NCBI RefSeq assembly: GCF_014982975.1
Contig: NZ_JADCKL010000001.1
Span: forward strand, 576,969 to 640,968
Direction: 5' to 3'
DNA length: 64,000 nucleotides
Source: Claveliimonas monacensis
GTDB taxonomy: Bacteria > Bacillota > Clostridia > Lachnospirales > Lachnospiraceae
Numbering within the stretch: position 1 is the stretch's first letter; every line of letters starts with the position of its first letter. Below are positions 32,958 to 41,500 of the stretch, in pieces. Made by a program: the position numbers and the translations under genes. The notes under the pieces are model-generated. The model was given only the letters and a program-made list of their open reading frames with translations, was not told the DNA's origin and did not search any database.

Positions 32958-34391
32958 TTATACGTTGATCTCTGCCTTCACGCCCAGAAGGTCTCTGTTC
33001 TTCTCCAGCATAGGACGGACCACATCTGCCAGGTACTTGTCCACCTGCACAGAGGCACGGCCTGTATATTTTGCAGGATCCATAGTCTTTTTCAGCTCAT
33101 CCAGACTAAGCCCGAAAGCCGGGTCTGCCGCGATCAGCTCCAGAAGGTTGTTCTCCAGTCCCTTCTCTTTCACATTTTTTCCTGCTTCCATGGAGAGTTC
33201 CCGGATGCGCTCATGCAGCTCCTGGCGGTCTCCTCCAGCCTTCACAGCGTCCATCATAATGTTCTCTGTAGCCATGAACGGAAGCTCTGCCATAAGGTGC
33301 TTCTCGATGACCTTGGGGTAGACTACAAGCCCGTCCACCACGTTCAGGCACAGGTCCAGGATGCCGTCAATGGCCAGGAAGCCTTCCGGCACGCTGAGAC
33401 GCTTGTTGGCAGAGTCATCCAGCGTTCTCTCAAACCACTGAGTGGCAGAGGTGACAGCCGGATTCAGCGCGTCCACCATGACGTACCTGGAGAGGGAAGC
33501 GATCCGCTCGCTGCGCATGGGGTTTCTCTTGTAGGCCATGGCAGAGGAGCCGATCTGGTTCTTCTCAAAGGGCTCTTCCACTTCTTTTAAGTGCTGCAGA
33601 AGCCGGATGTCGTTGGACATCTTGTGGGCGCTGGCAGCGATCCCCGCCAGCACGTTCAGCACTCTTGTATCCACTTTCCGTGAATAGGTCTGGCCGGACA
33701 CCGGATAGCAGGCCTCAAAGCCCATCTTCTTTGCGATCATGGGATCGATCTTGTCGATGGTCTCCTGGTCTCCGTCAAAGAGCTCCAGGAAGCTGGCCTG
33801 TGTTCCCGTAGTTCCCTTGGATCCCAGAAGCTTCAGGCTTCCCAGCACGTACTCCAGATCCTCCAGATCCATCATAAACTCCTGGAGCCAGAGCGTTGCC
33901 CTCTTTCCTACAGTGGTGGGCTGAGCCGGCTGGAAGTGCGTGAAGGCCAGAGTGGGAAGATCTTTGTACTGTTCAGCAAAATCAGCCAGCTCTGCTATCA
34001 CGTTCACGATCTTTGTGCGGACCAGTTTCAGGGCCTCGGACATGATGATGATGTCCGTATTGTCCCCCACGTAGCAGGATGTGGCTCCCAGGTGGATGAT
34101 GCCCTTTGCCTTGGGGCACTGCTGGCCGTAGGCATAGACATGGGACATAACATCGTGGCGCACCAGTTTTTCTCTCTCTTTTGCCACATCGTAATTGATA
34201 TCGTCCGCGTGGCTCCTCAGTTCCTCGATCTGCTCATCTGTGATAGGAAGTCCCAGTTCCTTCTCCGTCTCCGCCAGGGCGATCCACAGGCGCCTCCAGG
34301 TGCGGAATTTCATATCAGGAGAAAAAATGTACTGCATCTCCCTGCTGGCATACCGCTCGGAGAGCGGGCTTACATATCTGTCGTGACTCAT
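32958..34391 (-). CDS. purB: Adenylosuccinate lyase
   Basis: It acts twice in purine synthesis, cleaving SAICAR and adenylosuccinate to release fumarate. The 477-residue sequence has the fumarase-superfamily features: HLGATSCYVGDNTD, AFTHFQPAQPTTVGKRA with the catalytic His, and the signature loop GSSAMAYKRNPMRSERI. It follows purF after 68 nt on the same strand and probably shares its transcript. Confidence 0.96.
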   Translation of the reverse strand: MSHDRYVSPLSERYASREMQYIFSPDMKFRTWRRLWIALAETEKELGLPITDEQIEELRSHADDINYDVAKEREKLVRHDVMSHVYAYGQQCPKAKGIIHLGATSCYVGDNTDIIIMSEALKLVRTKIVNVIAELADFAEQYKDLPTLAFTHFQPAQPTTVGKRATLWLQEFMMDLEDLEYVLGSLKLLGSKGTTGTQASFLELFDGDQETIDKIDPMIAKKMGFEACYPVSGQTYSRKVDTRVLNVLAGIAASAHKMSNDIRLLQHLKEVEEPFEKNQIGSSAMAYKRNPMRSERIASLSRYVMVDALNPAVTSATQWFERTLDDSANKRLSVPEGFLAIDGILDLCLNVVDGLVVYPKVIEKHLMAELPFMATENIMMDAVKAGGDRQELHERIRELSMEAGKNVKEKGLENNLLELIAADPAFGLSLDELKKTMDPAKYTGRASVQVDKYLADVVRPMLEKNRDLLGVKAEINV

Positions 34392-34459
34392 AGATTTTCT
34401 TTCCTTTCTCTGCTCATAAAAATAGTTTCTGTTCTCTTTCTCTCATTCTAGCACAGCTT

Positions 34460-35887
34460 CTATTCAAATGCCAGGGAGACATCCCGCCCGGGCACTTCCA
34501 TGGGATAATTTCCTGTAAAGCAGGCATCACAGTATCCCAGCTCTCCCACCATGTCCTTCAGCTTTTCGATCTCCATGTAGCCGAGGGAGTCTGCTCCGAT
34601 CATCTCCCGGATCTGCTCTGTCGTGTGGGAGTGCGCGATCAGCTGTTCATTGGAGGGCACATCCGTTCCAAAGTAACAGGGATACAGGAAGGGGGGTGAG
34701 CTGATCCTCACATGTACCTCCGTGGCCCCCGCCTTTTTCAGCATGCGGATGATGTTGGCGCAGGTGGTGCCCCGGACGATGGAGTCGTCCACCATGACGA
34801 TCCTTTTCCCGCGTACTACTTCCGGGATCACGTTCAGCTTGATGCGCACGCTGGACTCCCGCTCGCTCTGTTTTGGCTTGATAAAAGTCCGCCCCACGTA
34901 GCTGTTCTTGTGGAAGGCCATCCCCACCGGAATGCCGGACTGCTCTGAGTAGCCCCTTGCGGCCACAAGTCCCGAATCCGGAACCCCCACCACAAGATCC
35001 GCCTCCACCGGGTAGGACTGGGCAAGCGCCCTGCCGGCTGTGATCCTGGCATGGTACACGTTCACACCGTCCAGGGTGCTGTCCATTCTGGCAAAATAAA
35101 TATATTCGAAAATGCATCTGGCGTGCCTGGCCGGATCGATGGCCATACTCTTGTCGGAGGAGATGCCGTCCTTTGTGATGGACACGATCTCGCCCGGCTC
35201 CACGTCCCGCACAAATTCCGCGTCAACGGCAGCCAGGGCGCAGCTCTCGGAAGCCAGGATATAGGTGTTGTCCCTCTTTCCGATGCACAGGGGCTTCAGG
35301 CCGAAGGGATCTCTTGCCCCGATCATCTTTCTGGGCGAGATGACCACCAGTGCGTAGGCTCCCCTGATCTTCTTCATGGCATTTTTCACTGCCCCCTCCA
35401 CATTGGGCGCCTGCAGGCGCTCTCTGGCAATGTGGTAGGCGATCACCTCCGAGTCGATGGTGGTCTGGAAGATGGCCCCGGTGTGCTCCAGCTCATGCCG
35501 CAGCTCCACCGCATTGGTCAGGTTTCCATTGTGGGCGATGGCCAGGACGCCTTTCACATAGTTGATGACCAGAGGCATGGCGTTCTCCGCCCTGGATCCC
35601 CCTGCCGTGGAGTAGCGGACATGGCCCACGCCCAGATTGCCGTGAAGGGCATGGAGGGCTTCCTCGTCAAACACTTCATTGACAAGCCCCAGCCCTTTCT
35701 TTGACCGCATCTTCCGCTCTCCGCAGGTGTCTGTCACTGCGATGCCGCAGCTCTCCTGTCCTCTGTGCTGCAGTGCAAAAAGCCCATAATAGACAGTGGG
35801 GGCTACATCGCCCCCATCCATATCATAAGCACCGAAAACACCACATTCTTCTCCAAGACCTGTTGTCACTTTTTCAAAGTTATCCAT
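34460..35887 (-). CDS. purF: Amidophosphoribosyltransferase
   Basis: The committed step of purine synthesis, PRPP plus glutamine to phosphoribosylamine. The 475-residue protein has a class II glutaminase domain whose nucleophile is Cys15 (GEECGVFGAYD). The first 14 residues would be a removed propeptide, as in Bacillus PurF. The PRPP loop is VMVDDSIVRGTT. C-terminal cysteines (LGYCDACFTGNYP and others) fit the oxygen-sensitive 4Fe-4S cluster of the Bacillus-type enzyme. Its leader, 35888-36008, holds a small dyad (35915-35921 with 35936-35942) and no recognisable purine riboswitch. Confidence 0.96.
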   Translation of the reverse strand: MDNFEKVTTGLGEECGVFGAYDMDGGDVAPTVYYGLFALQHRGQESCGIAVTDTCGERKMRSKKGLGLVNEVFDEEALHALHGNLGVGHVRYSTAGGSRAENAMPLVINYVKGVLAIAHNGNLTNAVELRHELEHTGAIFQTTIDSEVIAYHIARERLQAPNVEGAVKNAMKKIRGAYALVVISPRKMIGARDPFGLKPLCIGKRDNTYILASESCALAAVDAEFVRDVEPGEIVSITKDGISSDKSMAIDPARHARCIFEYIYFARMDSTLDGVNVYHARITAGRALAQSYPVEADLVVGVPDSGLVAARGYSEQSGIPVGMAFHKNSYVGRTFIKPKQSERESSVRIKLNVIPEVVRGKRIVMVDDSIVRGTTCANIIRMLKKAGATEVHVRISSPPFLYPCYFGTDVPSNEQLIAHSHTTEQIREMIGADSLGYMEIEKLKDMVGELGYCDACFTGNYPMEVPGRDVSLAFE

Positions 35888-36008
35888 GTATGTTTCTCTC
35901 GCTCCTTATCCTCACAGCGCCATGCACCGCAGGCGGGCGCTGCCTGTTATTTTACATTGTCAAGTTTCCGGGAAATCCCGCTGATTTACCCATAAAAGTA
36001 TAATACAA

Positions 36009-36039
36009 GGCGGGGAGAAAAGCAACATTCCTCCCCGCC
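36009..36039 (-). terminator. Terminator of the amino-acid ABC transporter operon
   Basis: GGCGGGGAG (36009-36017) pairs with CTCCCCGCC (36031-36039); on the minus strand it is followed by TTGTATTATACTTTT. A TTGCTT-17-TATACT promoter-like pair for purF overlaps this hairpin. Confidence 0.75.
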
Positions 36040-36109
36040 CGTCAAAGATAAGCACTCATTATTTATTTTCCGGCATATTTATTAGTATTACTAAACAATA
36101 AGCCGTGAT

Positions 36110-36799
36110 TTATAAGTTTTCTCCTAATTTTCCAAGGAATTCCTGCATTCTTTCGTTAGAAGAACCAAAAACTTCCTCCGGCGTCCCCTGCTGGGCAATG
36201 ACCCCCTTGTCCATGAAAATGATCTGATCCGCCACGTTCCTGGCAAAATTCATCTCATGTGTGACAATGACCATGGTCATGTGCTCCGCTGCCAGATCCC
36301 GGATGACCTTCAGGATCTCCCCTGTCAGCTCCGGATCCAGGGCCGAGGTGGGCTCATCAAAGAAGAGAATATCCGGATTCATGGCCAGCGCCCTGGCGAT
36401 GGAGATCCTCTGCTGCTGTCCGCCGGAGAGCTGGTAGGGGTAGGCTTTCTCCTTGTCGGAGAGCCCCATCTTCGCAAGGAGGGCTCTGGCCTCCGCAAAG
36501 ACCTCCTCCTTATCCCTCTTCTGGACCTTGATGGGAGCGTCCGTAATATTTTTTATAACAGAATAGTGCGGAAACAGATTAAAGTTCTGAAAGACAAGCC
36601 CGAAGGTCCCTTCATAGTGTATCTCGCCGCTGTCCGGTGTCTCCAGGCCGGTGGCGCACCGCAGGAGGGTAGACTTTCCCGACCCGGAGGGGCCGATGAT
36701 GCCCAGCACTTCCCCCTGTCTGACCTGGAGCGAGATATCTTTCAGCACCTCCAGGCCGTCAAAACTCTTCTTTAAATTGTTAATTTCCAACAGACTCAT
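36110..36799 (-). CDS. Polar amino-acid ABC transporter, ATP-binding protein
   Basis: A 229-residue cytoplasmic ATPase of the GlnQ/HisP type. Walker A is GPSGSGKST near residue 37, the Q-loop is in GLVFQNFNLFPHYS, the ABC signature is LSGGQQQR and Walker B is ILFFDEPTSALDPE. It energises the permease encoded 17 nt upstream. The binding protein is the first gene of the operon, so this is a complete three-gene importer. The amino acid transported cannot be told from sequence. Confidence 0.94.
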   Translation of the reverse strand: MSLLEINNLKKSFDGLEVLKDISLQVRQGEVLGIIGPSGSGKSTLLRCATGLETPDSGEIHYEGTFGLVFQNFNLFPHYSVIKNITDAPIKVQKRDKEEVFAEARALLAKMGLSDKEKAYPYQLSGGQQQRISIARALAMNPDILFFDEPTSALDPELTGEILKVIRDLAAEHMTMVIVTHEMNFARNVADQIIFMDKGVIAQQGTPEEVFGSSNERMQEFLGKLGENL

Positions 36800-36815
36800 A
36801 ACTGCCTCCTTCTCC

Positions 36816-37466
36816 CTACCGGTAATAACTCATCTTTTTCTCCGCCTGCTCCATGACAAAGGCCACAAGGAGACAGAACACATAGTAGATCAGGGCCGCT
36901 ATGGCGTAGGGGATCATGTTGGTCTCCCGGGCCGCAAGGGCCTTGGCCTGGTTGAACAGCTCCATGATAGACATGGTGAAGGCAAGAGATGTGTCCTTCA
37001 CAAGCGTGATGGCCTCGTTCGTGATGGAGGGCATCACCCTCTTGATGACCTGGGGCAGGATGATCCTCATAAAAGTCTGGGACTTGCTGTAGCCCAGGAT
37101 CTTGGCCGCCTCATACTGTCCCTGGGGCATGGACTCGATCCCGCCTCTGTATATCTCCGCAAAATAGGCCGCATAGTTGAGAGAAAATCCAAGTATCCAG
37201 GCCAGCTGCTTCCAGGTGTCTGTGATCTGCAGTCCAAACAGATAGAAGGGTCCGAAGTAGAAGACCATGAGCTGCAGCATCAGGGGAGTTCCCCTCATAA
37301 CAGATATGTAAAATTTAAAAAACGAGCGGACAATGATATTTTTCGACATCCTGCCAAAGCACACAAGCATCCCCAAAGGCAGTGACAGCACCAGTGTCAC
37401 GAAAAAGATCTCCGCCGTCATCACGGTTCCCTCGATCAGAAGGTTCAGCATAACTGAAAATTCCAT
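36816..37466 (-). CDS. Polar amino-acid ABC transporter, permease
   Basis: A 216-residue HisM/GlnP-type membrane subunit with about five helices. The inner-membrane loop that docks on the ATPase is EAAKILGYSKSQTFMRIILP, and the N-terminal family segment GTVMTAEIFFVTLVLSLPLG is clear. It lies between the binding-protein and ATPase genes. Confidence 0.93.
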   Translation of the reverse strand: MEFSVMLNLLIEGTVMTAEIFFVTLVLSLPLGMLVCFGRMSKNIIVRSFFKFYISVMRGTPLMLQLMVFYFGPFYLFGLQITDTWKQLAWILGFSLNYAAYFAEIYRGGIESMPQGQYEAAKILGYSKSQTFMRIILPQVIKRVMPSITNEAITLVKDTSLAFTMSIMELFNQAKALAARETNMIPYAIAALIYYVFCLLVAFVMEQAEKKMSYYR

Positions 37467-37541
37467 ACCAAAACTCCTCTCCGCCAGTCCGGCAAAACGG
37501 GCTGCCCAAAAGGACAGCCCTTTTTGTATATTCTACTTATT

Positions 37542-38384
37542 TTACTTTCCTATGGTCGTAATGTCCTCACCGAACCATTTCGTGGAGATCTCCGCCATAG
37601 TCCCATCTGCGGCCAGCTCCTCCAGCGCTGTCTGCACCTGATCTCTCACGGCCTCGTTGCCCTTTGCAAAGCCCACGCCGTACTCCTCTGTGGAGATCAC
37701 ATCGTCCAGGATCACAAAGTCCGCATCCCTGGACTCGATCTGGTAGCTCGCCACCACGATATCCATGGCAACAGCGTCCACGACTCCGGACTCAAGCTCC
37801 ATAAATCCTGTATTGTAATCCGCGATCACCTGCAGGTTGCCGAAGGTGCTGGAAAGCTCCTGGTTGTCCTCCAGCGCCGCCTGGGCGGAGGAGTCTGTCT
37901 GTACATCCACCGTCTTTCCTGCCAGATCTTCCGCAGACTCGATGCCGGAATCCGCTCTCACGACAAACACCTGGCTGTTGTCCAGATAGGGATCGGACCA
38001 TGTGTACTCGTCCTCTCTTCCATTGATGGTGAACCCGTTCCAGATGCAGTCGATGGCTCCGGACTCGAGCATGGCGTCCTTTGCGTCCCAGGCAATCGGT
38101 TCCGGGACAAACTCCCATCCCATCTTGTCACAGACAGCCTGGGCAAGCTCCAGGTCAAATCCTGTGTACTCTCCGTCCTCGCCCACAAATCCCATAGGCG
38201 GGAAATCCTGGTCAAATCCAACGGTAAACGTATCTCCCTCTGCCTTTTCCGTAAATTCTGCCGTGGATGTGTCCTGGCTGTCTGATCCCTCATCCGAGGA
38301 TCCGTCAGAGCTGCCGCCGCAGCCAGCCAGCAGGGATGCCGCTGTCACCGTCAGTGCCATCATAAGTGCCAATCTCTTCTTCAT
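37542..38384 (-). CDS. Polar amino-acid ABC transporter, substrate-binding lipoprotein
   Basis: A 280-residue family 3 solute-binding protein. The signal peptide ends in the lipobox LLAGCGG near residue 21, followed by a Ser/Asp/Gly linker. Domain motifs are FTVGFDQDFPPMGFVGEDGEYTGF (shown in part) and DLELAQAVCDKMGW, plus the hinge segment LAGKTVDVQTDSSAQAAL. It is the first gene of the importer operon and has a clear promoter at 38465-38494. Confidence 0.93.
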   Translation of the reverse strand: MKKRLALMMALTVTAASLLAGCGGSSDGSSDEGSDSQDTSTAEFTEKAEGDTFTVGFDQDFPPMGFVGEDGEYTGFDLELAQAVCDKMGWEFVPEPIAWDAKDAMLESGAIDCIWNGFTINGREDEYTWSDPYLDNSQVFVVRADSGIESAEDLAGKTVDVQTDSSAQAALEDNQELSSTFGNLQVIADYNTGFMELESGVVDAVAMDIVVASYQIESRDADFVILDDVISTEEYGVGFAKGNEAVRDQVQTALEELAADGTMAEISTKWFGEDITTIGK

Positions 38385-38420
38385 CTCTCATTTCCTCCCG
38401 TATGTAACTTTATTATATTA

Positions 38421-38458
38421 GCAATTTATCAATTGATTACTCTACCACACTAAATTGC
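38421..38458. promoter_or_regulatory. Dyad in the leader of the amino-acid transporter operon
   Basis: Perfect 8-bp arms GCAATTTA (38421-38428) and TAAATTGC (38451-38458) flank 22 bp, directly downstream of the -10 box. It may be a repressor operator or a leader RNA hairpin. Confidence 0.45.
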
Positions 38459-38464
38459 TCTGTT

Positions 38465-38494
38465 ATAATAACATACTTATCCATGGATTGTCAA
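38465..38494 (-). promoter_or_regulatory. Promoter of the amino-acid transporter operon
   Basis: The minus-strand -35 box TTGACA (38489-38494) and -10 box TATTAT (38465-38470) are 18 bp apart, about 80 nt before the binding-protein start. Confidence 0.65.
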
Positions 38495-38516
38495 TCCGTC
38501 GTTATAAAATATACAG

Positions 38517-38559
38517 CAGCGCAGAGCGCCGCCCCGGGCAGGAGCTGCACTCTGCGCTG
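38517..38559. terminator. Terminator downstream of the giant surface-protein gene
   Basis: CAGCGCAGAG (38517-38526) pairs with CTCTGCGCTG (38550-38559). The plus strand has a T-run after it (CATTTTTTGC). The minus strand, on which the adhesin is read, has only the weaker CTGTATATTTTAT, so it may stop transcripts from both sides. Confidence 0.65.
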
Positions 38560-38588
38560 TCATTTTTTGCTCTTTTTATTGCATTCGT

Positions 38589-41500
38589 TTACTTCGCCTG
38601 TCCTCTTCTTCTCCGGTGCAGGAGGAAGAGAATAAGCAGCATGGACACGCCAAGTCCTGTCAGTGTCCGCGGCATATCTGACAGATCGCCGGTCCGCACC
38701 CCGCCGCCGGTCTCCTTGTCTCCGCCCGGCATGCCGCTCTTGTGGTACACATTGGTAAATGCCGCAGCGTCGCCGTTCTGCTCAAAGGTTCCCAGCTTCT
38801 CGTATTTCACATCAGCAATGTGCAGGGCACCGTCCTCATCCGCCACTTCCACGGTCAATCTCCAGATATGTGCATCGTAGAGATATCCGTCTTCATGGCC
38901 GCCTTCCTCACAAATCTCGAACTGATAGGTTCCCGCTTTAGTAAATGTGACCGGTGCAAATGCGGTCTGTCCTGCCCCCGCTACGCTTGCGGAAGTCCCT
39001 TCCACCGCCGCGCCCTCCGGATTGTCCGCAAGGGCCTGCATGGTGAAGGTAAACGTCGCATTGGACGGCGTCTTGTCGCCGCTTATATGCTTTGTTACCT
39101 TCGGCGCATAGGCCGCCTCGTCCGGCTGATAGTGGTTCTCAAAGGCCGCCGCATCCGCAGTTGTCCCGTCCTGCCTTGTGTAGGTTGCACTCTCCACGCC
39201 CAGGATATGTCCGGTATCTTTCACTACAACCGTCAGGGTCCACACGCTTCCATCATACTGGTAGCCTGGCAGCTTGTCATTGATCTCGGTAATGTCAAAC
39301 CGGTAGGTTCCGGCCTGCCCGAACTGGATTTCTCCAAAGACTGCCTCACCGCTTCCCTTGATGGCCGCTTCTGTCTTCTTCGGAAGGACTGCCCCCTCTG
39401 GATTATCCTCCCTTGCCGCAAGTGCGAACCGGAAGCTTGCATCTTTGCCCTCCGGCACATCGCCGGTCACCGCCTTGGTCACTGCCGGTGTATAGCCAGC
39501 CGGTACGACTTCATAGCTATTGGTAAATGTCGCTTGTTCGTCAGAGGCGGCTATTTCCTTACCGTCAGCATCTATTTGCGTGTAGGTATGGCTTACTATG
39601 GTCAGATACGATGCTCTGTCCTCCACCACTACTTCCAGATCCCAGGTCAGCGGATCATACGTATAGCCCGCTTCGCTTCCCGGCGCCTCCGCAATGGTAA
39701 AGTGGTAGGTTCCCGCCTTGTCAAAGCTGATGTCTCCAAAGCTTCCGCTTCCCGCTCCGGTGATGGTGGTCTGGCTATTGCCGGTCACCGCGCCGTCTGC
39801 CGGCGTACCTGCCTCTTCTGCTGCTTCATTTCTCACAAGTGTAAAGGTAAATGTCTTATCAACCGGTGTCGGATCTCCGGTCAGCGCTTTCGTCACTCTC
39901 GGGTCATAAGTCGCTTTGGTGGTGCTGTAGCTGTTCACAAATGCCGCCGCATCTGCGTTTGCTCCGGTGCCGTCTGCTTTCACATACTGTACGCCGTCTT
40001 TCGCCACCTGAAGCTTTCCGCCAATGTCTTCCACTGTCACCTTCAAGTTCCAGGTGCTTCCGTCATAGCCGTAGCCCGCTTGACCATCGTCGGTCTCTGT
40101 AATCTCAAACTCATAGGTTCCTGCATGAACGAAACGGATCGCTCCAAAACCATCCTGGCCTGCTGCGCTGCCTGTTCCTTCTGTATCTTCCGGTGTCAGG
40201 GTGATAGCGGCCGTCGTATCCTCCGGCATGACTGCGCCCTCCACCGGATCGGACTCATCCTTTTTCGCACTCAGCTCAAAGGTAAATGCAACTTCGCCCG
40301 GGCGGGCCCCGCCTGTTATGGTCTTCTTAACTTCCGGTGTAAACTCGGCCGGCTCTACTTTATAGGTATTGGTAAATGATGCATATGCCTCGCTGTCCCT
40401 GTCTCCGTCCCTTGTGTAGGTATGGCTTGTGACAACCAGCTGGCCATCCTGATCCTCCACTGCCACGGTTAGCGTCCACGGATCTGTATCATAAGTATAG
40501 CCATTTGCGCTTCCCTTTTCCTCAGCAATCTGGAACTCATAAGTTCCCGCCTTGGTGAAGGTGATCGCCCCAAACGGATCCGTTGTAGTTCCGGCAGGAT
40601 CATTATCGGTTACGCTTACCGTCGCCTTCGTATCACGATTGGCGATGGTGAATCCGTCTCCTGCTGGCGGCGTCAGGGTGAAGTCAAAGGTCTGTGTACC
40701 CGTCGGCCGTTTTTCTCCCGTCACCGTCTTCTTAACTTCCGGTGTAAACGGTACAGAATCTTCTATCTTGTAACTGTTGGTAAATACAGCTTCTGTCCCG
40801 TTATTGTCAGTTCCTCTGGTGTAGGTATGGCTTACTACCGTGAGCTGGCCGTCAACATCCTCCACGACAATGGTCAGTGTCCATGGCTCTTTATCGTATG
40901 TATATCCATTCTCACCGCCGTCCGTCTCACGGATGTCAAACCGGTAGGTCCCCGCTTTGGTAAATGTGATCGGTGCAAATGTGGTCTGGCCTGCTCCCGC
41001 TACGCTTGCGGAAGTTCCTTCCACTGCCGCACCCTCCGGATTGTCCGCATGGGCCTGCATAGTGAAGGTAAACGTCGCATTGGACGGCGTCTTGTCGCCG
41101 CTTAAGTGCTTCGTCACCTGCGGCGCATAGGCCGCCTCGTCCGGCTGATAGCTGTTCTCGAAGGCCGCCACGTCAGAGGTCGCCGCATCCTGTCTGGTGT
41201 AGGTTGCACTCGCCACACCCAGGATAGAATCGGTATCTTTTACCACCACGGTCAGCGTCCAAATGCTGTCATCGTACTGGTAGCCGGTCAGCTTGTCATT
41301 GATCTCGGCAATGTCGAACCGGTAGGTTCCGGCCTGCTCGAACTTAATCTCGCCAAAGTTTGCCTCACCGCGTCCCTCTATGGTCACTTCCGTGTCTTTC
41401 GGAAGAACGGCTCCCTTGGGATTGTCCTCCCTGGCTGTAAGTGCGAACCGGAACTGGGCATCATTGCCCTCCGGCACATCGCCGGTCACCGCCTTGGTCA

